Assembly: GCA_020186115.1 (NCBI GenBank)
Contig: WSYJ01000158.1
Coordinates: 1 to 64,000, forward strand
From: Histomonas meleagridis
Lineage: Eukaryota > Parabasalia > Tritrichomonadida > Dientamoebidae
DNA length: 64,000 nt
Direction: 5' to 3'
Below the pieces are notes generated by a model. That model did not search any database. It was not told the DNA's origin and saw nothing but the letters and a program-made list of their open reading frames with translations. Below, in pieces: positions 9,908-19,593 of the stretch (positions within the stretch are counted from its first letter, which is position 1; each line of letters begins with the position of its first letter). The position numbers and the translations under genes were made by a program.

Positions 9908-10963
9908 TTACTTTTCTAATGATTTCTTGTACGCTTTTGTAATTCGCAAATTCGTATCTTTAAGACGCATCACTCTTTCTTCTTGCAGGATTAATCTCTC
10001 ATCCAATGATTTCATTGTTTTTGTTATGTTTCCAAGAGTCCTTTGCATCTGATAAATACTGCTCATAAATTCCTCGCCACCAAAATCTATTTCATCTGGA
10101 AACTTGTATTTATAGCCTCGAATTTTCTTCTCATCGCCAACAGTAATGAATCCATATGACTTCGGATACCAACAAAATCCATTAACTGCCTTCTTATGGT
10201 GAAATGAACGCATTGGTTCTTCTGAAAAAACATTCCAGATTCGACTAGTACCATTCTTACTAATGCTTAAAATATCATTAGTTTTTGGGTTGAATCCTAT
10301 TTTAGTAATCAAATCAGAATGCTCATATAACGTGTTAAGATTTGAGCAATTTCGAAGATCCCAAATTTTAATTTTATCATACTCACTACCAGCAAGAAAT
10401 GTCCCATCGTTGTTGAAAGAAACACAATTAAATTTTTTTCCTTGAAAAGATTGGACAATTGTTCCTGAACGATAATCGAAAATTAAAATATTCGAAAAGT
10501 CACCTGCAATTGCGATCAAATTGTCATGCCATTGTAATGAACGGACGTTTCCTTGTAGATTTGAAATTGTAAAATATGGCTCAAGATTATTTATAGACCA
10601 AATTATTGCTGACTGTTGGAATCCAACAACAAAATTTTCATAACTTTCCGACCAAGAAATGCCTGTAATTGGTGATTTATTGTTTTGTGTAATTTTTGTC
10701 TTTTTTTCGAGATTATTAGAACTCCATAAAATTATTGATCCTTCATAATCTGTACTTGCAAAAACATCCCCGTTTGATGAAAAAGCAACGTCGGTAACAG
10801 AACTTGAATGTGCTCTTAAATACTTGAAATCTTTTGAATCAAAATAATATACACCAACGGATTCATCTTTTGATGCAGTAACAAAAACCTTTTCATCGCA
10901 TCTTATTGAAACTGCTGTAATTGGTTTAAAATGCTTTTGAAGACGAAAAATTTGTTTCCACAT
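9908..10963 (-). CDS. WD40 repeat protein with C-terminal coiled coil, POC1-like
   Basis: 351 residues from the ATG at 10963; the open frame extends to a TTG at 10999, but an initiator-like TCATT at 10985-10989 fits the ATG. About seven WD40 blades are visible (VFVTASKDESVGVYYF, VFASTDYEGSIILW, FNCVSFNNDGTFLAGSEYDK, IKIWDLRN, TRIWNVF and so on), followed from ~295 by a helical tail (NITKTMKSLDERLILQEERV). A WD40 propeller plus a short C-terminal coil of this kind is the architecture of POC1, a basal-body/centriole protein, which a flagellated parabasalid would need. The POC1 assignment rests on architecture and a loose match of the tail, so a generic WD40 scaffold is the alternative. Confidence 0.8.
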   Translation of the reverse strand: MWKQIFRLQKHFKPITAVSIRCDEKVFVTASKDESVGVYYFDSKDFKYLRAHSSSVTDVAFSSNGDVFASTDYEGSIILWSSNNLEKKTKITQNNKSPITGISWSESYENFVVGFQQSAIIWSINNLEPYFTISNLQGNVRSLQWHDNLIAIAGDFSNILIFDYRSGTIVQSFQGKKFNCVSFNNDGTFLAGSEYDKIKIWDLRNCSNLNTLYEHSDLITKIGFNPKTNDILSISKNGTSRIWNVFSEEPMRSFHHKKAVNGFCWYPKSYGFITVGDEKKIRGYKYKFPDEIDFGGEEFMSSIYQMQRTLGNITKTMKSLDERLILQEERVMRLKDTNLRITKAYKKSLEK

Positions 10964-10984
10964 TTGGTAAAAATAAACGTACAC

Positions 10985-10989
10985 AATGA
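10985..10989 (-). promoter_or_regulatory. Inr-like TCATT of the WD40 gene
   Basis: On the minus strand TCATTG lies 24 nt before the ATG at 10963. It supports that ATG rather than the TTG further upstream. GTACGTTT follows between the site and the ATG. Confidence 0.5.
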
Positions 10990-11095
10990 TTCTTAGCAAA
11001 TATTAAATGCCAATTTTTTCCTCTCAATAAAAATTGTCAACCAAAAATATTGTACATTTTAACCAAAATTTCCATTTAAATTATTATGAACTAAA

Positions 11096-13540
11096 ATGAC
11101 ATTTTATGCTGTCTGGCCAAACCGACAAACCGAAATAATTGAATGGTGGAGGCCACTCTCGACAATGCAAGCCAAAAAGGCACCAACATGGAGCGATGTT
11201 AAGCTTACCGAAAATGAACATATAGAGCAAACTAAGAAACCTATTAGAAAGCCAACTCCACATCCAAGAGTAAATCAAGCGAACAATAAAATTAACCAAC
11301 AGAAGACAGAACCACAACCACAAACTGTACAAACTCCATGGTCTGATTTCACAAACAACTTTAACTCACAAGAACTTCAACAAAATCAAAATCATCAACA
11401 ACCAAAAATAATAAAACAAACACCAAAGCCTGAAGCCAATCCTAGTTCAACAGTATCCAAATCTACTGCAGAGAAGAATTCAAATTGGACAGCAATTCAA
11501 GCACTCTTAAATAATCAATCTACACCTTATGATGATACACATGCAGTTCGAAGAACTCCTCCAGAATTACGTCGTACACACAACAATCCCAAAGCCACTC
11601 AAACCACAGAAGAACAAAAGACAAAACCACAACCACAAAAAGATTCTAAGCCCAAGAAATCACCACCCAAACAACGTAAACCACGAACAACACAAACCCA
11701 ACAATCACAACAAGTTCAACCAACGCAACCAACCCAACCAGTTAAACCTAATTCAGTATGGGCCAACATATCAGAAGAAGATGTATATGATGATTCCAAA
11801 GATGTACACAAACTTCCACCTGAACTTCGTCGTACTCATATCAAACAAATTGAAGAAATGGACAAAAACAAGAATAAGAAGCAAAATAATAATCAGCAAA
11901 AGCAACCTAAGCAACCAAAACAGCCAAAACAACAAACGAAGCAATCACCAGCACCAGAAGCTCCAAAGGAAGAAGTTACTGAACCTGTTGAAACAGTATC
12001 CCAACCACAATCTGTTCCACAGCAAAAGCCATGGGCAGTTATATCAGAAGAGCCATACGATGACTCCAAATTTGTCCACAGAATTCCTGTTGAACTCCGT
12101 CGTACACATCTTAAGCCAACTGAAGAAAAAGAAAAGCGAACAAATAATCAACAGCAACAACAGCCACAACAGAAGCAACAAAACAAACAGAATGAAAATC
12201 AAAAACAAGCACCAAAGAATCAAACAAAGCCAAAACAAACTAAGAAGGCACAACAAAACAAACAAAAGAAGACTTCTCCACCACACAAAGAAGAACCAAA
12301 GAAACCCAACACACCATGGACACAAATAACAGAATCACTTCTTCAAATGCAACCAGAGGACGTGAAGAAGCAGCCAAAGAAGGAGGCAAAGCCAGCGCCA
12401 GTTAAAGAACCAGTTGTTGTTAAAGAAGAAGAAAAAGCACCGGTTCATGCTGAAGAAGTTGTTGAAGTACCTCAGCCAACAATTGAAAATGAACAAAAAC
12501 ATGTTGCAACAACACCATGGGCAGTAATCAATGGAGAACCATACGATGATTCCAAAGATGTACATAAACTTCCAGTTGAATTACGTCGCACACATGTAAA
12601 GCCGATTGAAGAAGACAAGAAGCAAAAGAATAAGAAGCCACAACAACAACAACAACAGCCAAAGCAACAAAAGCAACCAAAACAACAAAAGCCAAACAAA
12701 AAGCCAAAGCAACATAAACAACAAAAGAAAGAAGCACCTGCTAAGGAAATTGTTACTGTTGAAGAGGAAAAGGCACCAGTCAAAGCTGAAGAAGTTGTTG
12801 AAGAACCTCATCAAACAGTTGAAAATGAACAACAACCAGTAGCAACACCATGGGTTGTCATCACTGGCGAACCATATGACGATTCCAAAGACGTACATAA
12901 ACTTCCAGTTGAATTACGTCGCACACATGTAAAGCCAATTGAAGAAGACAAGAAACAAAAGAAGAACAAGAAGAAGCAGCAAAATGCTAAGCAACAAAAG
13001 CAACAAAAGAAAGAAACACCAGTTAAAGAATCAGTAGTTGCTAATGAAGAAAAAGAACAAATTCAAGCCGAAGAAGTTGTTGAAGAGCCACAGCCAAATG
13101 TTGAAAGCCAGCAGCCAACAGTCACACCATGGGCAGTCATCACCGGCGAACCATACGACGATTCCAAAGACGTACACAAACTTCCAGTTGAATTACGTCG
13201 CACACATGCAAAGCCAATTGAAGAAGACAAGAAACAAAAGAAGAACAAGAAACAGCAACAGCAGCAACAAAAGAAAGAAGTTGCACCACAAACACCAGCA
13301 GTGACAGAAACAGTTGTTGCCGAAGAAGAACAAGTTGCAACTGAAGAAGAAGCAGCAACAAATAGTGTCGAAGAGCAGAAGCAATCATCGCCATGGGCCG
13401 TGGTCACCGGAGGACCATATGATGACTCGAAGGATGTACATAAGCTTCCAGTGGAATTAAGGCGCACACATATTAAACCAGTGGAAGATAAGAACAAGCA
13501 ACAACAAAAGGGAGGAAAGAAACGTCAGAAATACAATTAA
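11096..13540 (+). CDS. Lys/Gln-rich protein with seven YDDSKDVHKLPVELRRTH motifs
   Basis: 814 residues from an ATG. I do not recognise the family. The chain alternates low-complexity basic linkers (poly-Q/K, PKQPKQ, KKNKK) and acidic stretches (VVEEPQ, EEVVE) with seven copies of a motif whose best form is PWAVITGEPYDDSKDVHK then LPVELRRTHVKPIEE. The first copy (around 11527) is the most diverged (YDDTHAVRRTPPELRRTH); the last four are nearly identical in protein and DNA. Tryptophan sits just before each motif (PWAV). There is no signal peptide or TM segment. A multivalent binding protein, for example for RNA or a repetitive partner, fits the design but is inference. The ATG lies about 130 bp from the divergent WD40 gene. 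Confidence 0.75.
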   Translation: MTFYAVWPNRQTEIIEWWRPLSTMQAKKAPTWSDVKLTENEHIEQTKKPIRKPTPHPRVNQANNKINQQKTEPQPQTVQTPWSDFTNNFNSQELQQNQNHQQPKIIKQTPKPEANPSSTVSKSTAEKNSNWTAIQALLNNQSTPYDDTHAVRRTPPELRRTHNNPKATQTTEEQKTKPQPQKDSKPKKSPPKQRKPRTTQTQQSQQVQPTQPTQPVKPNSVWANISEEDVYDDSKDVHKLPPELRRTHIKQIEEMDKNKNKKQNNNQQKQPKQPKQPKQQTKQSPAPEAPKEEVTEPVETVSQPQSVPQQKPWAVISEEPYDDSKFVHRIPVELRRTHLKPTEEKEKRTNNQQQQQPQQKQQNKQNENQKQAPKNQTKPKQTKKAQQNKQKKTSPPHKEEPKKPNTPWTQITESLLQMQPEDVKKQPKKEAKPAPVKEPVVVKEEEKAPVHAEEVVEVPQPTIENEQKHVATTPWAVINGEPYDDSKDVHKLPVELRRTHVKPIEEDKKQKNKKPQQQQQQPKQQKQPKQQKPNKKPKQHKQQKKEAPAKEIVTVEEEKAPVKAEEVVEEPHQTVENEQQPVATPWVVITGEPYDDSKDVHKLPVELRRTHVKPIEEDKKQKKNKKKQQNAKQQKQQKKETPVKESVVANEEKEQIQAEEVVEEPQPNVESQQPTVTPWAVITGEPYDDSKDVHKLPVELRRTHAKPIEEDKKQKKNKKQQQQQQKKEVAPQTPAVTETVVAEEEQVATEEEAATNSVEEQKQSSPWAVVTGGPYDDSKDVHKLPVELRRTHIKPVEDKNKQQQKGGKKRQKYN

Positions 13541-15542
13541 AGTACTTATTTTGTACAAATTACTTTAGTTGGATAAATAATTTATAAATATAAAAATCAG
13601 TAAAATACCCTTTATTTATAAGAATGTAAGAAGTGACATTTTATTGGTTTAGTGAAACTTTTACAAAGTTTTGATTTATCTGTCATTTCTTACATTTATA
13701 ACAGTTAATTAACCATTTTGTGAATATATAATCATTGCGCATATAATGGATATGTTTAGCTTTAGATTTTAATTTCAAAATCATTATCAAAGAAATTGTA
13801 TAGTTAAATACTTTAAAATAAAAAGGATAAATAAAACAGACCATATGAACATGTGATATGTTATTTAATAATGAATATAATATTTGAAAATTTGCTTTAT
13901 AAATTTATAAGACAATTAGAAGAGGAACCGTTCTGATAAAACCGCTTCGGATATCCCTTTCTTATAATTTTACATAATATTGCAATATTTTATAAAGTTG
14001 ATGTTTTTTGGTAAATATCTTGGACTATGATCATAAAATATACGTTTTCAGAAAGTTTGATTATTTTTGGAAAAAAATAACATAAGACTATCATTCTGGA
14101 AATATATTAATAACAAAATAGTCAAACCAATTTTCTATAAAATGGAACAGAATTAAATAAGCGATTAAGATATTTTAATTTTATACACTTAGAAAGTAGA
14201 GTCAGATGCTTTCCAAAGGCCAAACCTCGTGATGTAAGAAAAAGAGGCAGAATAAGCTCATAACAACACACACATACTACTACTTCACAGTGAGATTAAC
14301 TTAGTGATCATTTAACAAATTTGTAAAATGATAAATTGATTATGATCTTAAGATTACTCATATAGTCCAAAAAAATGCAATATAAATAAACTCAAATAGT
14401 CAAGCAATGCAATTTTGGTTGATATTTTTATTAAACTTTGTGAATCTTGGTGATTTTTTATGTTTTACTTTCCAAGAAATAGGGATAAGGGTTTTTCTGC
14501 CGGATAGGAATTAATCCTGTGACTAAAGGATCTCTTCCCCACAAATTTTTGAGCAAAATTGAATCAAAAGTGACAGAAGTTATCTAATTTTAGCCACCCT
14601 GACACCGTGTAAACCATTTAATTTCAGATAAAAGCTATCAAATTAATTCAAGAAATGAATGTGATATATTTTTCAAAATCATAAACTTTAGGATCATTTT
14701 GAAAGCTTATTTAACCTTAAAGATGTTGTCGAGTCAGATTTTTGAAATTTTACTTATATCAAAGTAATCACAATTATTTCATAATTTAAAAACAACTCAT
14801 AGTTATTTCTTGAACATAGATTATTTTATTCTTTGTTAATTTTAAGCAAGTGTGAACCCTAAAATTCACCGAGATTCACTTCACTTCCGACATTCCAACA
14901 AATGCTTATAACACGCAATGAATATGACGAAGCGGGAGAAGGGTTTGTCCATTTTAAGTGTTTTTAGATATTTTTGTATTTGCTTATTTATGAGAAGAAA
15001 TTTATTAATCTATTGTTTGATCATATCAATGATTTTACTATCAACTGGGAATATTCATAGAGTTTAAATTCCTGCTTGAAATGTGGTTTTAATTTTTTTT
15101 TATAGACAAGTTTTTATTTTAATACTATAAAAGTATTTTCAATTTAATTGCATTAAATGAAATCTTATGATCCATTCATGTAATTAATTATTGTACTTAT
15201 TTTCAAAATTTATTTATCTATTTTTTTTATTTTTTTCTCAGTACAATTTTAAGCTCAGTATATCCTGACACGCAAAATGTGTGAACCCATGTTCATAACA
15301 ATCTACAATTTTCATTGAACTCAAAGCAATATGGGATGTTTAATAAAAATCGTCAAAATCAGATCTTTAAATAATTCTAAAGTAAAAATGTTAAGCATTT
15401 CCTTACTATGTAATAAATATTTCTTATTCATGTTTCATTCTCAATAATGCAATTCCTTCATTATCCATAACACAAATTTTGAAGGATACGAAACGAATTT
15501 TCTCATTAATAAAACGACAAAAATCAATTATAAAGAATTGTT
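13541..15542. other. 2-kb gap without recognisable gene
   Basis: No open frame of useful length and no tRNA or rRNA. Slightly GC-richer islands occur at about 14210-14290, 14470-14570 and 14870-14945. The phrase GTGTGAACCC occurs twice (about 14852 and 15281). The gap could hold an RNA gene I cannot identify by eye. Confidence 0.4.
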
Positions 15543-16463
15543 TTATAGCGCAATTTCTGGGTAAATTACTTCTTTAAAGTGCTTTCGAGAAATTTCTCGT
15601 GTCTTTGATATGAACTCCTGTAGCGTTATCTTGTTTTTCCTATATAGTCCTCGTAATGTTTCGATCACATCTTTGAATGTTTGATGTTCGGCCTTCAAAT
15701 TTGCAATTTGCATCGTCCAATGTGGGACCTCATAACTTGGGATATCTCCCTGCTCAATTTGTGTAGTGAGATTGGATATAAGAGTAGACGCTTCAACTTT
15801 GACATTTTCTGCAGTCATGTCAGCGGTGAGATATAAATTATAATCAATTACATTTTTGAAGGAATTAACGATTTGTGAGTTTACCATCGCAATCTCTTGA
15901 GCAGATTGTTGTGTAAGGGCGCGTAAGTAGTTTGCATTGTTTTGTTGTGGTGAAGGATTAACTGGCTCTGGACGATTATATGGCTGTGGATTTGATGGGT
16001 CGCACTTGGGCATTTCTGCAAGCTTGTCGGGATTAATTGGTGGGAAATTAGAAAGATAACGAATTGCAACATCAAGAATTTCTATTAAAGTTGATGTGTT
16101 TTGATTCCATGTATAAAGACCATTGAAGTCAAGAGTACCTTTTGTGTTGAGATGCTTTGAGCACCGAATTGGTTTTGCTAATACTTGTAAAACAGGAGGA
16201 CAAGAAGGAAATTTATCTGGTAAATAAAACATAACAGGACAAAGATAATGAATATCAGAAGTCAAGTAAGTCAATGGAATTTCTCCAGATACAATAATAT
16301 TTGATATTTTATTAGCATTTTTTGTTTTACAATCTTTCATACTCGGGAAACGTGCTTTTAGATCATTCACTAATATCACAATTTGTTGGTAACTGTTTGG
16401 ATGATATTGTGTTCCAATAAAATAGCGACGAATTAAATCATCCATTTCGATATAACCTCCCAT
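15543..16463 (-). CDS. VPS23: ESCRT-I subunit TSG101/Vps23-like UEV protein
   Basis: 306 residues. Residues ~7-145 form a UEV (catalytically dead E2) fold: a YHPNSYQQIVILVNDL helix, then ISNIIVSGEIPLTYL, then YLCPVMFYLPDKFPSCPPVL, then LNTKGTLDFNGLYTW, with no active-site cysteine in the usual place. A Pro/Asn linker (PSNPQPYNRPEPVNPSPQQN) follows, then a coiled coil (~185-250), then a C-terminal helical segment (FKDVIETLRGLYRKNKITLQEF) that matches the TSG101 steadiness box. The protein recognises ubiquitinated cargo on endosomes and binds P-S/T-A-P type motifs. The start is the ATG at 16463; an in-frame ATG at 16445 (MDDLIRRYF) is equally possible. AACGTT lies at 16477-16482, just upstream. 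Confidence 0.85.
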   Translation of the reverse strand: MGGYIEMDDLIRRYFIGTQYHPNSYQQIVILVNDLKARFPSMKDCKTKNANKISNIIVSGEIPLTYLTSDIHYLCPVMFYLPDKFPSCPPVLQVLAKPIRCSKHLNTKGTLDFNGLYTWNQNTSTLIEILDVAIRYLSNFPPINPDKLAEMPKCDPSNPQPYNRPEPVNPSPQQNNANYLRALTQQSAQEIAMVNSQIVNSFKNVIDYNLYLTADMTAENVKVEASTLISNLTTQIEQGDIPSYEVPHWTMQIANLKAEHQTFKDVIETLRGLYRKNKITLQEFISKTREISRKHFKEVIYPEIAL

Positions 16464-16556
16464 CTCAACGGCTTTTAACGTTGGAACCTCAAAAGTAAAG
16501 TTAACAAAAGCAAAAATTCAATCAAAATCATGGTTTGTATAGTTTACATAGTAATT

Positions 16557-17144
16557 TTACGCGCAACTTTTGGGCAAGCCATTGCTCCTAAAAGCATGAA
16601 AAGCTTCTTCTGAATATGGCTGATATATGTTTTGCTCAAATGAGCCGACAATTGGTGTGTTTTTGTTTCCAAACATCAACTCAAAATCTTCGTCTTCTTG
16701 AAATTCACCAAAGATGTTCTGTTTTTCGTTTTGTACAATCGGTTCTGGGTTGATGCATAAGTTGAATTTTTCTTTTATATCAAAAGAATATGATGGCTGT
16801 ATCTTTTTAAGTTGAATATTTCTGGGGTTAAGTTGTTCGGTGTTGCTATTTCGATGCTGACGAGTAATTCCGACATATGTTGGATTTTTGTTATGGAAAA
16901 AGCGAAGTGTTGTATTACAATTAAGACATGTAATATCCATGCATCCTTTGCTTCTGTTTTTGGTGAGAACCTTTGAGTTATCGTTTATATTGACTCTGTT
17001 ATTGACTTTAAATATTTGAATACAAGATTCACAATGCTTTTTTTCTGGATTAGGTATATTTGGAAATGCACCTTTTGGTAGTTTTATCCCTGATATTGAT
17101 ATATTCCCGCATTTACATCTGCATTGTGACTTGCCTCCGCTCAT
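16557..17144 (-). CDS. Small Cys-rich, probably zinc-binding protein (Yippee/Mis18-like pattern)
   Basis: The frame opens at a TTG (17264), but an initiator TCATTA lies 10 nt before the ATG at 17144, so I take that ATG: 195 residues. Cysteines are paired: CxCxC at 8/10/12, CxxC at 38/41, CxxC at 73/76, with extended strands between. This is what a compact zinc-stabilised beta domain such as Yippee or Mis18 looks like, though spacing and sequence are not close enough to assign. The C-terminal half (~100-195) is polar and likely disordered with an acidic patch (EFQEDEDFELMFG). The alternative is a trichomonad-specific zinc protein. It lies just upstream of the TSG101 gene on the same strand. 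Confidence 0.65.
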   Translation of the reverse strand: MSGGKSQCRCKCGNISISGIKLPKGAFPNIPNPEKKHCESCIQIFKVNNRVNINDNSKVLTKNRSKGCMDITCLNCNTTLRFFHNKNPTYVGITRQHRNSNTEQLNPRNIQLKKIQPSYSFDIKEKFNLCINPEPIVQNEKQNIFGEFQEDEDFELMFGNKNTPIVGSFEQNIYQPYSEEAFHAFRSNGLPKSCA

Positions 17145-17150
17145 AAATCC

Positions 17151-17156
17151 TAATGA
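17151..17156 (-). promoter_or_regulatory. Inr-like TCATTA of the Cys-rich gene
   Basis: An exact match to TCAYW on the minus strand, +1 A about 10 nt before the ATG at 17144. It decides the start against the longer TTG-initiated frame. Confidence 0.6.
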
Positions 17157-17780
17157 TATGTTTGAATTGAAAAATTGAATGCAAATTATAGCGTTTTTTC
17201 TGAGGGGAGTTTGGCCGAACTGATAATCCAGAACCGGGAATCTATATTGAAAAAAGCCATTCAAAAATGAAATTATTTCCTGTTGATCTCAAAATTCAAT
17301 TGTCAGAATTTTAACAAAAGGAATTGAATAGAGATGCATTGAATTCGATATCGTTGGATACCCCCCCCCTAACAACGTTGCCAACGTTCTTTGGAACGTT
17401 CCAAAAAATCAAAACGTTTTTTTCTTCTCAATGAGATATAAAAAGATCAGCAAAGCATTTTTTTATGTCAGTAAATTTTTGATTTCGAGAATGAGTTAGT
17501 AAATAGCATGCATAAAAAATTAATTAAAAAAAATGTAACACTAATTTGCATTTCAATTCAAAAAGAACATATTTGTTTAGCTTTAGTGCCAAATATATCA
17601 TGTATGATCATTAGAAATATATATTTAATTCCAAAAAAAGGTTTCATCAATTTTGATCAAAAATAAATTTCAAATTTTTTGATGCATTTTATTATAGTGA
17701 TTCGTTTTCAAAGAAACACAAATAAAAACGTTCCTGCCCTTCGTATATGATCATTTTCTTTTTTACATATGAAGTCATTT
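17157..17780. other. Intergenic, with AACGTT cluster and C9 run
   Basis: No gene. A run of nine C (about 17361-17369) is followed by three AACGTT copies and an inverted pair (AACGTTC...GAACGTT) within 17373-17402. These resemble AACG-type upstream promoter motifs seen elsewhere in the window. The rest is AT-rich. Confidence 0.5.
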
Positions 17781-18985
17781 GACAAATTCTGTGTAACCAT
17801 TCTCGGATGCATAAAAAAGTGCTGTTCTAAATAATTTGAATTATTTCCATATATTATTTTGAAAAATCAAGTTATTAAAATGTATTTTAAATGAAATAAA
17901 CAATTATTTCTTACAATTAAAATTAATACCTTTACACTTAAGAAGTAATTTAAATATTTCTTTATTACAATACTTAGTTGCATATATAAGTGCTGTAATA
18001 AATAACATATATAAATTCCAAATATTATTTTGAAATTTTGAACTATTCAAATAAATATTAACTATAATAAATAAATATTTTTTGCATCAACATCAATTCC
18101 TTCATGATCAAGAAGCAATTTAGCTATTTATGTGAAACCTTTTTCAGATGCATATATGAGAGCTGTATAAAACAATTCAAATAATTTCCAGTAATTACTT
18201 AAAAATATCAAAATATTATGATAAATTTTAATTGCATTTAATAAAAATCTTTAGCATTAATATTAATACCTTTTTGTTTAAGAAGCAATTTAACTATTTC
18301 TGGACGATTTCTTTCTGATGCCAAAATAAGTGCCGTATTAAATCATTTAAACAATTACCAAATATTATTTTGAGAACCAAAATATTTAAAACAAATTTGA
18401 AACAGAACAAATATATATCTTTTACATTAACATCAATTCCTTCTTGTTCGAGAAGTAATTCAACTAATTTGGTTATTCCTTTTTCGAATGCATACATAAT
18501 TAGTGTTTTAAATGTTTAAAATAAATACCAAATATTATGTTGAAATAGGAAATCAAAAAAATAAATGCGAAATATATTAAATCATCACTTTTTTATTAGT
18601 TTTAATAATTTTTTCATCAACCAAGTATTTAAATGGTTCATCATTTATAGAAATGGTTGAAATATCCCAAAAATCATATGAATCTGTACTTTTTTCAAGG
18701 AAATATTGTAAAAGGAATGTGTTTCCAGTTTCCATTAACTTATTAATAAAAAATTTGTTTATTTTCATACCTTCTTTTTCGAGAAATGAAAGAATTTCAT
18801 TCTTATAATTTAAGATACATCTTTTTCCTAGTTCTTCTATATTATTTAGTATAATAATTTTATTCTCATAAATATAATGAAAGATATCATTTCTTCTTGG
18901 GTGAGATTTGGCGTTCCTGTGATTAAAAATGTTGAAAGAGGTAAAATATCTTCGTTCATTCCAGATTCGTATTCTACACAATTTA
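17781..18985 (-). pseudogene. Decayed DUF3447/ankyrin locus (second copy)
   Basis: Read on the minus strand, the DUF3447 C-terminal part (NDIFHYIYENKI, EELGKRCILNYKNEILSFLE, GNTFLLQYFLE) runs from ~18900 to 18577, followed by ankyrin cores near 18480, 18310, 18140, 17970 and 17830. The CAATTCC/TAATACC markers fall at 18440, 18270, 18100 and 17930, exactly 170 bp apart, as in the array at 6.9-8.4 kb. At least two cores have in-frame stops (GFT-stop-IAKLL near 18130; TEFVK-stop near 17780), and the upstream part of the DUF3447 domain is frameshifted. A dead relative of the 8.4-9.6 kb gene. Confidence 0.7.
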
Positions 18986-19540
18986 AAGTATTCAGAGCTC
19001 CACTTAAGATTCTTCGAAGAATAATGATTATTTGGGATCGAGCAACAAAGGTAAAATTCCTTTCGGGTTTATCTATACATGAAGAATAGCTCCAGTCGTT
19101 CGAATCTATTTTTTGTTTTTTAATTATTTCAATTGTGTTTTTAGTGTTGATAAAAGTATTAATAGAACTGATCCATCTAGGGTGAGAGTCATTCAATGTT
19201 AACTAAGGAATTTTATCTTCTTACGTTCTCTTAATTAATAAATGTTTGCAAGGAATTCCGTATAACATATGATTCTTGAAACAATCATCACCATATTCAT
19301 TTGCTAGAGTTCCAATTTGTTGTAAATCTGTATATTCTGTTGATATCATTATTAATGCATAAATACCAATTTTCTCGTTGTTCAGGCGAAAGAAGATAAT
19401 GTCCCATTAGATATTTCAACTTTTTCATAAAAATTATTTTCTAAAATCATTTTTTAAAAGTTAGAGTCGAAGGTTTTTATGACAAAATTTTTTATTTGCA
19501 GAAATCATTCAAGCTTCAGCCTAAACACGTTTCAATTTAT
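18986..19540 (-). pseudogene. Unidentified broken coding fragments
   Basis: Minus-strand open stretches read protein-like but in more than one frame: about 19196-18900 (NDWSYSSCIDKPERNFTFVA) and about 19400-19230 (IGIYALIMISTEYTDLQQIG, then YGIPCKHLLIKRT and a stop). They may belong to the N-terminal half of the decayed locus or to a separate dead gene. I do not recognise a family. Confidence 0.3.
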
Positions 19541-19584
19541 GGAGAAAAGTTTCTCCAAAAAAGTGAATAAAAAATAAACGGTTT

Positions 19585-19590
19585 TCATTC
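19585..19590 (+). promoter_or_regulatory. Inr-like TCATTC with upstream AAACGGTTT, TRRAP-like gene
   Basis: TCATTC lies 7 nt before the ATG (A+1 at 19587) and is immediately preceded by AAACGGTTT (19576-19584). The AAACG element resembles the M3-type upstream motif of Trichomonas promoters. Confidence 0.55.
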
Positions 19591-19593
19591 CAA

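Noticed and set aside
12044-13497. Several Cys/Leu/Ser-rich minus-strand frames
   Set aside because: Reverse reading of the Lys/Gln-rich repeats of the 11.1-13.5 kb gene; no promoter motif or domain.
17142-17264. Longer N-terminus of the Cys-rich protein from TTG 17264
   Set aside because: An Inr TCATTA sits inside this extension, right before the ATG at 17144.
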